Of a stretch of DNA of 64,000 bases, positions 8,916 through 17,743 are shown in pieces; the first letter of the stretch is position 1, and the number at the start of each line of letters is the position of its first letter. The position numbers were made by a program, and so were the translations under genes. Below the pieces are notes generated by a model that was given only the letters and a program-made list of their open reading frames with translations, was not told the origin of the DNA and ran no database searches. The stretch is from Agarivorans gilvus (GTDB lineage: Bacteria > Pseudomonadota > Gammaproteobacteria > Enterobacterales > Celerinatantimonadaceae). The DNA lies in NCBI RefSeq assembly GCF_001420915.1, contig NZ_CP013021.1, positions 196,001 to 260,000 of the forward strand, in the 5' to 3' direction.

Positions 8916-8950
8916 GCTGTTCCTATCATGCTTGGTTGAATAATAATGGT

Positions 8951-11900
8951 CTAGCGAAAATCGCGAGAGCGTATCGATAAATCGGCCAGTAAGTGCGAAC
9001 AGTCTTCTAATCTGCCAGCGATAATATGGATCACTTCATCACTTCGTTCTAGCCGACCATAAACCTTTAACAGCCGAGAAGAAACAAGCACTTGCCGCTG
9101 TGCTTTGGCACTTGCCGACCAGACTACCACATTGCTATTGCCGGTTTCATCTTCTAAGGTGACGAAGGTTACATCGGCAGCAGAGCCGGGGCGTTGTCGC
9201 CCTACCACCAAACCCGCCACCTTAACCAATTGACCGTGTTGGCAGTCAGTTAATTGCGCCCGAGTGTAACAATTTTTCAATGCCTGATGAGAGCGCAATA
9301 ACGCTAAGGGGTGACGGCGTAAACTGACTTGAGTGCTGAGGTAATCTTGTTGAATATCGGCAAATTCGCTGGGAGGACTAAGGTGGACGAAGGCTTCTTC
9401 AGGCATAGCAAAGAGAGGTAGCGGCGCTTCACTGCCGCTCATTTGCCAGCGGCTTTGGTGGCGGTGTCCGGCTAAACTGGCAAAAGCATCGGCGCTGGCT
9501 AAGAGTTCTAAACTGGTTTTATCTAATGAAGAGGTAATTTCAAACAGTTGGTTAAATCCTTGTTGGGGACGTTTGGCCAGTAAGGTGCTCAAACGTTGCC
9601 GATGTAATCCCTTCACCTGTTTTAGGCCGAGTCGAATCGCTCCTTTGGCATCTTGGCTATAGTCTAAGCTATGTTCCCAGTGGCTATGGTTAATGTCTAT
9701 GGGGAGGATTTTAACCCCATGCGCTTGAGCGTCTTGCAATAGTTGGCTAGGGCTATAGAACCCCATTGGCTGACTGTTCAATAAGGCGCAGCAAAAGGCT
9801 GCTGGTTCATGGCATTTTAACCAAGCCGAAATATAAACCAGTAAAGCAAAACTGGCAGAGTGCGACTCGGGAAAACCGTATTCACCAAAGCCTTGGATTT
9901 GTGAGAACAAGCGTTCGGCAAAGTCTTTAGAATAGCCGCGCTGGCACATGCCATTGATTAGTTTCTCGCGAAAATAAACCAGCTTACCGTTACGTTTCCA
10001 GCTGGCCATGGCGCGCCGAAGCTGGTCTGCCTCTCCACCACTAAAGTCGGCGGCTACCATGGCAATTTTAATCACCTGCTCTTGAAAAATAGGCACGCCT
10101 AGGGTGCGAGCTAGTACCTCTTGTACTTCCGCGCTGGGATAGTCGATGGTTTCTTCGCCGTTACGGCGGCGTAAATAGGGATGAACCATATCGCCTTGGA
10201 TCGGTCCCGGCCGAACAATGGCTACCTCGATGACTAAGTCGTAATAGTTGCGCGGCTTTAAGCGCGGTAGCATGCTCATTTGAGCGCGTGATTCGACTTG
10301 AAACACGCCCACACTATCGCCCCGGCAGAGCATGTCGTAAGTGCGGCTATCGTCTTGTGGAATGTCACTTAAACTGAATGACCGTTGCTCTCGTTGACTT
10401 AAGCTATCTAGGCAACGGCGCACTGCACTGAGCATTCCTAAGGCAAGCACATCCACTTTCATTAGATGCAGGGCTTCGAGATCGTCTTTATCCCATTGAA
10501 TAATCGTGCGCTCCGCCATGGCGGCATTTTCTATGGGCACCAGATCGCAGAGTTGCTCCTGAGCAATGACAAAGCCGCCAACGTGCTGCGATAAATGTCG
10601 AGGAAAACCTCTTAGTTGTTCTACTAGCTGGGCAAAGTTATGCGCGTGGTGCTCTGGCAATAAGCCTGCTTGTAGAATTTTAGTGGTGGTTGAGCTTGTT
10701 TTATCTCGCCAATCTATATGTTGGTTTAACTGATAAAGAATCGGCTCGGGAATGGCCAGAGCTTTACCGATTTCGTTAATTGCACTGCGGGTGCGATAGG
10801 TGACAATAGTGGCTGCCAGGGCGGCCCGTTCACGACCGTATTTCTGGTAAATATATTGGATTACCTCTTCTCGGCGTTGGTGCTCAAAGTCCACGTCGAT
10901 GTCGGGCGGCTCGTTACGCTCTTTAGAAATAAAACGCTCAAATAGCAGCTCGACTTGGCTGGGATTCACTTCGGTAATATAGAGGCAATAGCAAACGATG
11001 GAATTCGCCGCCGAGCCTCGCCCCTGACATAAAATGTTTTTTCGCCGAGCAAATGCCACGATGTCATAAATGGTTAAAAAGTAGTGTTCGTAGTTAAGTT
11101 GGTTAATCAGGCTTAATTCGTGCTCTATTTGCTGACGTAACTTGCTACTGAGTGATGAAGGAAAACGCTGTTCGGCTCCTCGTTCAACCAGTAGGCGTAA
11201 ATACTGTGGCGCGGTATAAGCGGCCGGGACATTATCTTGCGGATACTGATAACTAATTTGTTTAAGGCTGAATTGACACTGTGCGGCCAATAGGCAGCTG
11301 CGCTGTAGCTCTTCATGTAAATAACGCTGCTGTAGTTGAGGCCATGGCAGTAGCCGACGTTCGGCATTACTGCTGAGTTTAAACCCGGCTTGTTGAACGT
11401 TGCTGTGCTGGCGAATGGCATCTAATACGTCAGCCAATTTTTTTCGTTGAGCTAAATGCATTCGGGGATTGAGCGTTGCTACACAGTCAATCTCAAAATC
11501 CTTCGCTAACTGGCGATAGGCCTGCATAACTTCAGTTGGCTGTGTCAGATCGTTATGTAGCAATAAATACAGTGGACTGAGCTGTTGGCTAAGTTGCGCC
11601 AAATGTTCGGGGCGCAGGCTTGCATTGGCCTTCACCAAAACAAGGCATTGATCTAAATTTTGCTTAAATTGGTTTAAGCTCAGTTGGTAACGGCCTTTAG
11701 AGCTGTGTCTTCTCGCTTCGGTTATCAGTCGGCATAGCTGTTGATAGCCGCTGAGGTTTTTGGCCAGCACCACCACTTGGCATTGTTCTTCGGTAGTAAA
11801 TTGGCTGCCAATAATCAGTTTAATGGCGAGTGCTTCGGCGGCTTGGTGAGCCCGTACCACACCACTGAGTGAGCACTCATCGGTGATGGCAATGGCCTGA

Positions 11901-12007
11901 TAGCCATAGCGCTGGGCCTGTTGTACTAATTCTTCTGGGTGAGACGCACCATATAAAAAACTAAAGTTGCTTTGAGCGTTAAGCTCGGCAAAGCCGATGT
12001 TACTCAT
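8951..12007 (-). CDS. dnaE2: error-prone DNA polymerase DnaE2
   Basis: Second C-family polymerase alpha subunit that performs mutagenic translesion synthesis. The N-terminal PHP domain starts at FAELNAQSNFSFLYGASHPEE. The polymerase core includes GRGSAANSIVCYCL and PPDIDVDFEHQRREEVI (catalytic Asp pair), and an OB-fold region lies near the end. Length 1018 aa is typical of DnaE2/ImuC and shorter than replicative DnaE (about 1160). Its ATG overlaps the imuB stop (TAATG), indicating translational coupling. Last of imuA-imuB-dnaE2, behind LexA boxes. Confidence 0.95.
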   Translation of the reverse strand: MSNIGFAELNAQSNFSFLYGASHPEELVQQAQRYGYQAIAITDECSLSGVVRAHQAAEALAIKLIIGSQFTTEEQCQVVVLAKNLSGYQQLCRLITEARRHSSKGRYQLSLNQFKQNLDQCLVLVKANASLRPEHLAQLSQQLSPLYLLLHNDLTQPTEVMQAYRQLAKDFEIDCVATLNPRMHLAQRKKLADVLDAIRQHSNVQQAGFKLSSNAERRLLPWPQLQQRYLHEELQRSCLLAAQCQFSLKQISYQYPQDNVPAAYTAPQYLRLLVERGAEQRFPSSLSSKLRQQIEHELSLINQLNYEHYFLTIYDIVAFARRKNILCQGRGSAANSIVCYCLYITEVNPSQVELLFERFISKERNEPPDIDVDFEHQRREEVIQYIYQKYGRERAALAATIVTYRTRSAINEIGKALAIPEPILYQLNQHIDWRDKTSSTTTKILQAGLLPEHHAHNFAQLVEQLRGFPRHLSQHVGGFVIAQEQLCDLVPIENAAMAERTIIQWDKDDLEALHLMKVDVLALGMLSAVRRCLDSLSQREQRSFSLSDIPQDDSRTYDMLCRGDSVGVFQVESRAQMSMLPRLKPRNYYDLVIEVAIVRPGPIQGDMVHPYLRRRNGEETIDYPSAEVQEVLARTLGVPIFQEQVIKIAMVAADFSGGEADQLRRAMASWKRNGKLVYFREKLINGMCQRGYSKDFAERLFSQIQGFGEYGFPESHSASFALLVYISAWLKCHEPAAFCCALLNSQPMGFYSPSQLLQDAQAHGVKILPIDINHSHWEHSLDYSQDAKGAIRLGLKQVKGLHRQRLSTLLAKRPQQGFNQLFEITSSLDKTSLELLASADAFASLAGHRHQSRWQMSGSEAPLPLFAMPEEAFVHLSPPSEFADIQQDYLSTQVSLRRHPLALLRSHQALKNCYTRAQLTDCQHGQLVKVAGLVVGRQRPGSAADVTFVTLEDETGNSNVVVWSASAKAQRQVLVSSRLLKVYGRLERSDEVIHIIAGRLEDCSHLLADLSIRSRDFR

Positions 12008-13389
12008 TAGCTAAACCAACCATGCAGAAACCACTGTTGATTTTCTTGGCATACCCACGCCAGCCCCTGATCAGGGCTTTGCGCCATATAATAATCGCGA
12101 TTGATACTATGGCCGTCCCACCATCCGCTGGCAATGCGTTCGGCTTGAGAGAGCAGGGTATAGCGTCGAATATCAATCGGCTTTAGTTGTGGAAGTAACC
12201 AGCAGGGGCGAGCAAACGGCAAGGGGTAATCTTGTGGAGTGTGCTGAGCCAGTGAGCTATAGCGGCTCGCATATTCGGGGCGATAATCGGCGTGGCAATT
12301 GAGTCGGTGCACCACATCTTCACCTAAGCGGGTATGCAGTTGATCAAACAGTAGTTGATCGCCTTTGCTCGGCGGTGCTTTAAACAGGCTATTGACGTCC
12401 TGCCCTAAGGGATAAAGCGCATGACAGTGTAGGCTAAATTCTTGTACCGCAGCAGGGAGCTTTACAGCCTCTAGTTTTAAAGCCAGTAGAGCTAGCCAGT
12501 CTTGGCTGGTTTGTAATAAACGGGCACTTTTAATCGGCAAACTTTGTTGAGGCTTGCCTCGAAAGGCAAAGTCCAGCCGCAGTAAGTTGCTAGATAGCTG
12601 GCGTTGGCGCAACCAGTGCTGAAAATCTTGGCAAGCTTGCTTTAGTGCAAACATCAGACCTTGCACACTGTGGGTATCGGCCTGTAGAGGAAAGCGCCGA
12701 GAATAAACATGTGCGGCTTTAATAAAGTCTAGAGGCGTAGCCTGCTGGCCGAGAGCTTGGTCTAGTAAAGATAAACAGTGTTCACCTAAGCGTTTACGCA
12801 GCTCTGGGCGAGGTAAAGCGCATAGTTGTTTTATGGTGTATAAGCCCATGGCCTGTAGGCTGGCCACTTGCTGGCTGGGTAAATCACTTAAACTGAGATT
12901 TAACTCCGCCAGCGGAGTGCTGACTGAGTCGGCTGGATTGAGCTGTGGTGCACGAGCGAGCCAACGTGCCGCTAATGGTGTATTGGCGTAGGCGAAGCGC
13001 ATACTTAGCTGCTGCTGTTGATAATGTTGAGTGAGTTGCTCTAGATGGAGCGAGGGTTTGGGGTAAATGCCGTCCATTCCTGCGCCACTAATGAATAAGC
13101 CAAAATCAGGATGGCTTGCCACTTGTGGTGAATAGGTGAGGGCCTGTTGTGCTAGTTGTGCAAAGTAATGGCTGCATTGGGACTGCTGTTGCTGAAAAAC
13201 TTGCAGCTGGGGTGCGAGTTGATAGGCGGTGTTAAGTGAACAGCCTAGGTAGATCCCGAGCTGCTTGGCAGCTAGATTGGCCTGAGTTATTTGCTTGTTG
13301 TGGTGAATTGCTAAGGCTTCTTGGCTACCTCGCTCGCGCATCAACAAGTCTAGCGCGAGCTGAGGAAACTCAAAATAAATCCAATACAT
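12007..13389 (-). CDS. imuB: ImuB, Y-family polymerase-like protein
   Basis: A 460-aa Y-family (DinB/UmuC-like) protein acting as a hub between DnaE2 and the beta clamp. It aligns with the family from the first residues (YFEFPQLALDLLM), but the usual catalytic Asp at the N-terminus (as in DMDAFFASVE of DinB) is replaced. That is known of ImuB proteins, which are thought non-catalytic. A helix-hairpin-helix-like segment follows (LYTIKQLCALPRPELRKRLGE). It starts 14 bp after imuA and couples to dnaE2. Confidence 0.93.
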   Translation of the reverse strand: MYWIYFEFPQLALDLLMRERGSQEALAIHHNKQITQANLAAKQLGIYLGCSLNTAYQLAPQLQVFQQQQSQCSHYFAQLAQQALTYSPQVASHPDFGLFISGAGMDGIYPKPSLHLEQLTQHYQQQQLSMRFAYANTPLAARWLARAPQLNPADSVSTPLAELNLSLSDLPSQQVASLQAMGLYTIKQLCALPRPELRKRLGEHCLSLLDQALGQQATPLDFIKAAHVYSRRFPLQADTHSVQGLMFALKQACQDFQHWLRQRQLSSNLLRLDFAFRGKPQQSLPIKSARLLQTSQDWLALLALKLEAVKLPAAVQEFSLHCHALYPLGQDVNSLFKAPPSKGDQLLFDQLHTRLGEDVVHRLNCHADYRPEYASRYSSLAQHTPQDYPLPFARPCWLLPQLKPIDIRRYTLLSQAERIASGWWDGHSINRDYYMAQSPDQGLAWVCQENQQWFLHGWFS

Positions 13390-13403
13390 GATGACTCATA
13401 ATG

Positions 13404-14048
13404 TTAATTTAGTCGCGTTAGCTCTTGGTTGTACAGTGGCGCGGCTCCGCGACGTTTTAGTAGGTGATAGTTAATTTGCTGGCTACGCTGGCTGACATTA
13501 ACGGCTAGGCGAACGCTGGCACTAGAGCTTTGTTGCTGTTGCTGTTGTGGCCTGAACAAATAGCTGTGGCAATTACCTTGCTCAGCGGCCAGTTGTAAAC
13601 GGCGACTGGCTGTCAAATCTAAATGATCTAACCAGCCTAAAACTGCGCTACAAGAGCCACTCTTTAGGGCTTGCTCAATGGTCCAAAGAATATCTTGGCA
13701 CTGTTTGGCTCGCACAATGATGAGCTTACTGATATCTACTCCATGTTGCTGTAAGGCAGGAGCATTCGGCATGAAGGGAGGCGCAACCCAAATAATCCAC
13801 CGTTCCTGTTGGCTTAGCTTTGCCAAAGCGGGAAGCAATAGTTGTAGTTCTCCTACACCATGCTTTTCATACAGTACTTCAGTGAGTCCACTGTGGGGCC
13901 AGCCGTGATGGGGTAATTGTTGGTCTAGTTGCTTATAGCCACTTGACTGAACATCAATATTCGCTTGTTGCCATTGGCTGCCTTGCCATACTTTGTTGCT
14001 TTGTAGCAGTTGTTCAATAGGTTGTGCCATTGTTTGCTCCATGCTCAA
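13404..14048 (-). CDS. imuA: ImuA, RecA/SulA-like SOS mutagenesis protein
   Basis: First gene of the mutagenesis cassette, 214 aa, a RecA-related protein lacking a full recombinase core. Visible family features are the N-terminal LPHHGWPHSGLTEVLYEKHGVGELQLLLP segment in shorter form, and WIIWVAPPFMPNAPALQQHGVD. It is thought to assist translesion synthesis with ImuB and DnaE2. Two LexA-type boxes lie 16-46 bp before the start, so SOS induction is expected. Confidence 0.9.
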   Translation of the reverse strand: MSMEQTMAQPIEQLLQSNKVWQGSQWQQANIDVQSSGYKQLDQQLPHHGWPHSGLTEVLYEKHGVGELQLLLPALAKLSQQERWIIWVAPPFMPNAPALQQHGVDISKLIIVRAKQCQDILWTIEQALKSGSCSAVLGWLDHLDLTASRRLQLAAEQGNCHSYLFRPQQQQQQSSSASVRLAVNVSQRSQQINYHLLKRRGAAPLYNQELTRLN

Positions 14049-14063
14049 TTAACTATCTTTGTA

Positions 14064-14079
14064 CTGTTTGTTTATACAG
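14064..14079. promoter_or_regulatory. LexA box 1 (SOS operator)
   Basis: CTGT-TTGTTTAT-ACAG fully matches the CTGT-N8-ACAG LexA consensus and is flanked by TA and TG. It lies 16 bp upstream of imuA, where it would overlap the promoter or early leader. Confidence 0.85.
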
Positions 14080-14094
14080 TGTATGGATATACAG
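14079..14094. promoter_or_regulatory. LexA box 2 (one mismatch)
   Basis: GTGT-ATGGATAT-ACAG differs from CTGT-N8-ACAG at one base and abuts box 1, sharing a base. Tandem boxes suggest tight repression of the mutagenesis operon. Confidence 0.6.
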
Positions 14095-14241
14095 TAGTTA
14101 TTTTTTGTACATTTGGCAAATGTTTTTTGCTGATTTAGGGCTAATTTTGAGTGAGCTGGTAATTTTTCGTAAATACTTGCAAAATAACATTGAGGCCTGA
14201 AAAGGTTTTCAAGGAAACGTGCAGCTAAATAAGGGATTACA

Positions 14242-15245
14242 ATGATTACTCTTGGTGAATACATAATAGAAAAACAACACCAGTTTCCCAATGCTACAGG
14301 GGAGCTTACTCAGCTATTAGGTGCAATACGCTTGGCTGCGAAAGTGGTGAATCGTGAGATCAACAAGGCTGGACTGGTTGATATTATTGGTGCAACGGGC
14401 GTAGAGAACGTACAAGGAGAAGTGCAACAAAAGCTGGATTTGTACGCGAATGAAAAATTTAAAGCCGCTTTAGAAGCCCGGGGAGAGGTGTGCGGTGTTG
14501 CTTCAGAGGAAGAGGACGAATTTGTCAGTTTTGACAGTGCCCGCTCCGATAGCAAATATGTGGTTTTGATGGATCCCCTCGATGGTTCGTCAAATATTGA
14601 TGTGAACGTGTCTGTTGGTACCATTTTTTCTATTTATCGGCGGGTCAGCCCCTGCGGCACTCCGGTAGTATTAGAAGACTTTCTCCAACCCGGCCATTGT
14701 CAGGTGGCGGCAGGCTATGTGATATATGGTTCGTCAACCATGTTGGTGTATACCACCGGACACGGGGTTCATGGTTTCACCTGTGACCCTTCTTTGGGGG
14801 TGTTTTACTTGTCCCATGAAAATATGCGCATTCCGAGTGATGGGGTGATCTATTCAATTAACGAAGGTAACTATCTTAAATTTCCCACCGGGGTGAAGAA
14901 ATATTTGAAGTACTGCCAGGAGATCGATCCTGCGAGTAAGCGTCCTTATACCTCTCGTTATATTGGCTCCTTAGTGTCGGATTTCCATCGAAATTTATTG
15001 AAGGGGGGATTTACATTTATCCTTCTACCGCTTCGGCGCCCAAAGGTAAGTTGCGTTTATTATATGAATGTAATCCTATGGCTTTTTTAATTGAGCAGGC
15101 TGGGGGCAAGGCCAGTGATGGTTTCAATCGAATTATGGATATTGTACCCACTGAGTTACACCAGCGAGTGCCGTTCTTTTGTGGTAGCCAAAACATGGTG
15201 GAAACAGTGGAAGCGATGATGCGAGAGTATTCAGCCGATGAGTAG
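14242..15245 (+). pseudogene. fbp: class I fructose-1,6-bisphosphatase with a frameshift
   Basis: Gluconeogenic enzyme converting fructose 1,6-bisphosphate to fructose 6-phosphate. The metal site is intact (EEEDEF near 91-96, DPLDGSSNIDVNVS near 113), and the substrate region NEGNYLKFP and RYIGSLVSDFHRNLLKGG is normal. At 15003-15008 the G6 tract should hold seven Gs: one inserted G restores GGIYIYPSTASAPKGKLRLLYE and the normal C-terminus from 15051 to 15245. Corrected length is about 334 aa (E. coli 332). As read, translation leaves the frame and stops at 15090. Sequencing error or a real variant cannot be told apart here. Confidence 0.9.
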
Positions 15246-15275
15246 CCGCGAGAGCACTTGAGTTGCTAGTGAGAA

Positions 15276-15299
15276 TTGCGCCCCTTTAAAGGGGCGCAA
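15276..15299. terminator. GC-rich hairpin between convergent genes
   Basis: A perfect 24-bp palindrome (arms TTGCGCCCCTTT and its complement) lies between the fbp end and the convergent porin gene. Neither strand has a U run after it, so it may stall or protect 3' ends rather than terminate in the classical way. Confidence 0.5.
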
Positions 15300-15310
15300 G
15301 TGTGTAGGGC

Positions 15311-16030
15311 TTAGAAGTGCCATTTTACTAGTAAGGATGCGACACGTTCATCAATGTCGGTACCGTATTTGTTATTCCAGTGCGCGTATTCTACACCGAG
15401 GTAAAGTGGCGAGCTGGTGTCAAAGTTCTTACCGAGGTTCCATTTGATTTGTGGAGTAAAGTTCATTTCAGATTTGTTGGTATCACTGGCTGACGACCAG
15501 TCAAGGAAGCCATCAATTAAGAAATCTTGACTGCCAATGCTGAACGGCGCGCCCCAAGTAACAGTAAGCTGGTCATCATCGTCGGCTACGTCGTTGTTTG
15601 CATGGTAGAAGTTAAGATTGAAGTATTGGAAACCAGGGACATCTAGACCAAAACCGATACCGTAAAGATAGTTAGTAAAGCCGTCACCCATTTCCATGGT
15701 GGTGGCAATTAATACATCTTTAAGGGGACCAACAGAAAGGTCTTTACCCGCTAGTTTGCCAAAGCTTAAACGCGGAGAAAGCTCGCCGTAAAAACCTGCA
15801 TCACCTTTACTAGGCATAGTGCGGTCTACGAAGAAGAAGTTGTCGCCCCAGCTATGCCCACTGGCATGCTCAACGGTAAGCACTTGCATGTCACCGTTTG
15901 GCGTGAATTCATATTCTGTACCGTAAAGATAACTTAAGCTGAAAGTGCTCCAGTTCATTTCTGCGCTGGCTTGGCCAGCAAAACATAGGCCTGATAAGGC
16001 CAGCGTTGCCACTGCAATTTTTTGTTTCAT
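15311..16030 (-). CDS. Tsx/OmpK-like nucleoside-specific outer-membrane channel
   Basis: Outer-membrane barrel of 239 aa. A clear signal peptide (KIAVATLALSGLCFAGQASA) is cleaved near residue 23. The mature start MNWSTFSLSYLYGTEYE, internal FYGELSPRLSFGK and the C-terminal SLLVKWHF with terminal Phe are characteristic of the Tsx/OmpK family, which passes nucleosides or serves as a phage receptor. Substrate is unproven. A 16-bp palindrome sits 33 bp upstream and may control it. The cytidine deaminase gene 4 kb away is a possible metabolic partner, but they are not linked. Confidence 0.85.
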   Translation of the reverse strand: MKQKIAVATLALSGLCFAGQASAEMNWSTFSLSYLYGTEYEFTPNGDMQVLTVEHASGHSWGDNFFFVDRTMPSKGDAGFYGELSPRLSFGKLAGKDLSVGPLKDVLIATTMEMGDGFTNYLYGIGFGLDVPGFQYFNLNFYHANNDVADDDDQLTVTWGAPFSIGSQDFLIDGFLDWSSASDTNKSEMNFTPQIKWNLGKNFDTSSPLYLGVEYAHWNNKYGTDIDERVASLLVKWHF

Positions 16031-16445
16031 GGGTATTCCCTTACTTTTATTTGTTTTTAAATCTGACCATGCGGTCAGTTAGCTAACATAGGCAATTTTT
16101 TAGCCAAAATTTATAAATTAGCTATATTGATTTATGTGTGTTTATTTTATTCTTTAATATCAAAGGTTTATTTTATTATTTAGAGTGTGGGGAAATCTTT
16201 AGACTTGATTACTTAGTCAGCTTAATTGCACTAAGTTAGGGTGTTAGTTAGTGTTTTGCCCTATTTTTAGGCTTAGTGTGGTGAACAAAGCGGGGCTTAG
16301 TTTTTACAGAGAATGTTGATTAATTGTTGCTAATTTACAAACATTTAATTTATCGCTTGCTTATTTGGTGATTTTTTAGCTATTTTTGTAGTTATATTAC
16401 CAATTGTTGGTTAAGCTTTAGTGGTCTAACCAGTTGGAGTTTGAT
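16031..16445. other. 415-bp AT-rich intergenic region
   Basis: It lies between the divergent starts of the Tsx-like gene and a small membrane-protein gene. It is strongly AT-rich with no credible ORF. The only discrete element seen is the palindrome at 16063-16078; promoters for both genes presumably lie here. Confidence 0.6.
16063..16078. promoter_or_regulatory. 16-bp palindromic operator candidate
   Basis: CTGACCATGCGGTCAG has 6-bp arms around ATGC. It sits 33 bp before the Tsx-like gene start. TGACC/GGTCA arms are frequent in TetR-family operators, but no TetR gene is present in the window. Confidence 0.45.
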
Positions 16446-16649
16446 ATGAGTCAGCAATTTTCTGCCAGTGTTCTTTTATTTCGCCGTACTGCACTATTTT
16501 TAGTGGGCTTGGTGGCCTTTCCTTGGGTGGCTATAGCTGGCCTTAGAGCGCCATTCTATAGTGCTTTACATCGTCAGTGGATTAAACGCAATAACCGTCC
16601 TAGTTGGATGCAGCAATCTGAAAGCGCTAAACAATTTATTTTGTTTTAA
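16446..16649 (+). CDS. small single-pass membrane protein, unknown
   Basis: A 67-aa protein with one hydrophobic segment (about 11-35, ALFLVGLVAFPWVAIAGL), then a basic region (HRQWIKRNNRPSW). The orientation would leave a cytoplasmic basic tail. I do not recognise a family. The ATG at 16446 has GGAG seven bases upstream; an upstream TTG in frame is less likely. It precedes the Nif3-family gene by 75 bp on the same strand and may be cotranscribed. Confidence 0.6.
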   Translation: MSQQFSASVLLFRRTALFLVGLVAFPWVAIAGLRAPFYSALHRQWIKRNNRPSWMQQSESAKQFILF

Positions 16650-16724
16650 CTTGCTTTGGCTGTGGGGCTTGTGTCCTAGCGCATGGGCTACTTACAATAT
16701 GCGAAATACTTGTGAGTAAGCCTT

Positions 16725-17477
16725 ATGAAAAATACCCGATTAGAAAACATATTAAATCAACATTTAGAGAGCGTTAAGTTTAAAGATTACTGCCCAAATG
16801 GCCTGCAGGTAGAAGGGCGTTCCGAAGTTAAGCGTATTGTGACAGGTGTTACCGCTTGCCAAGCCTTAATTGATGAGGCCATTGCCTTAAAAGCGGATGC
16901 CATTTTAGTGCATCATGGCTTTTTCTGGAAAAATGAAGCGCCAGTGGTCACTGGTATGAAGCGCCGTCGCTTGCAAGCTTTGTTGAACCACGACATTAAC
17001 CTTTATGCTTACCACCTACCTTTAGATGTGCATCCAGTGCTTGGTAATAATGCTCAGTTGGCTAAACGTTTGGGGATTCAACTTAAACGCGGTTTAGAAG
17101 CTTGGGATCCGCGCAGTGTGGCCATGGTGGGACGTTTAGCCGAACCAATGAGTGGCGCCGCATTTGCTGAACGTATTGAGCAAGTACTACAACGCCAGCC
17201 CTTACATATTTGCAATCAGCAAATGATTCAAAAAGTAGGGATCTGCACCGGTGGAGGGCAATCTTATTTAGGTTTGGCAGCAGAGCAGGGCCTAGATGCC
17301 TTTATTAGCGGTGAAATATCTGAAAACACCGTGCATACCGCCAGAGAAATGGGAATTGATTATTTCGCCGCCGGACACCACGCTACTGAGCGTTACGGTG
17401 TGAAAGCCTTGGGTGAGTGGTTAAGCCAAGAGTACGATTTAGAGACTCATTTCATCGACATCGATAATCCGGTTTAA
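16725..17477 (+). CDS. ybgI: Nif3-like dinuclear metal-centre protein (YbgI family)
   Basis: Cytoplasmic 250-aa member of the NIF3/DUF34 family, which forms hexameric rings with a two-metal site. Metal ligands are visible as HHGFFWK (near 64), LPLDVHP (near 102) and the C-terminal GHHATERYGV (near 219). The molecular role of this family is unsettled; older annotation as GTP cyclohydrolase 1 type 2 is by homology only. Length equals E. coli YbgI (247). Start follows GTGAGTAAGCC without a strong Shine-Dalgarno. Confidence 0.92.
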   Translation: MKNTRLENILNQHLESVKFKDYCPNGLQVEGRSEVKRIVTGVTACQALIDEAIALKADAILVHHGFFWKNEAPVVTGMKRRRLQALLNHDINLYAYHLPLDVHPVLGNNAQLAKRLGIQLKRGLEAWDPRSVAMVGRLAEPMSGAAFAERIEQVLQRQPLHICNQQMIQKVGICTGGGQSYLGLAAEQGLDAFISGEISENTVHTAREMGIDYFAAGHHATERYGVKALGEWLSQEYDLETHFIDIDNPV

Positions 17478-17490
17478 TTTTAAAAAAAAG

Positions 17491-17519
17491 ATATTGCGAA
17501 TGATAATAGTTCGCAATAT
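17491..17519. promoter_or_regulatory. Fur-box-like inverted repeat upstream of bfd
   Basis: A perfect 10-bp inverted repeat (ATATTGCGAA and TTCGCAATAT) flanks TGATAATAG. The central 19 bp at 17496-17514 match the GATAATGATAATCATTATC Fur consensus at 13 of 19 positions. It lies 33 bp before bfd, whose homologues are iron-repressed. Confidence 0.65.
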
Positions 17520-17551
17520 AATCTCGGTAGTTTTCATTGTGGGGTAAAATG

Positions 17552-17743
17552 ATGTTTGTATGTATCTGCCACGGCATTACCGATAAGCAAATTAAACAGG
17601 CGGTGCATCAGGGCTGCGAAACTCTGGCTGATTTGAAGAAACAGCATGGGGTAGCTTCTGAATGTGGGAAATGTGCCAAAATGGCCAAAGCCATCATTAA
17701 TAAAGAATTGGCTCTTACCGCTAGTTATTATCAAGTGGCTTAG
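17552..17743 (+). CDS. bfd: bacterioferritin-associated ferredoxin Bfd
   Basis: Small [2Fe-2S] protein that reduces ferric iron in bacterioferritin for release. Its 63 residues match the family length (E. coli 64). The four cluster cysteines are visible as CIC near the N-terminus (Cys4, Cys6) and CGKC near 40 (Cys-x2-Cys). The second of two consecutive ATGs gives the family N-terminus MFVCICHGITD with GGGG upstream. A Fur-like palindrome precedes it. No bacterioferritin gene is in this window. Its stop overlaps the convergent 449-aa gene by 3-4 bases. Confidence 0.93.
   Translation: MFVCICHGITDKQIKQAVHQGCETLADLKKQHGVASECGKCAKMAKAIINKELALTASYYQVA

Noticed and set aside
15276..15299. Palindrome as a classical terminator
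   Set aside because: No U run on either strand; listed only as a hairpin with modest confidence.
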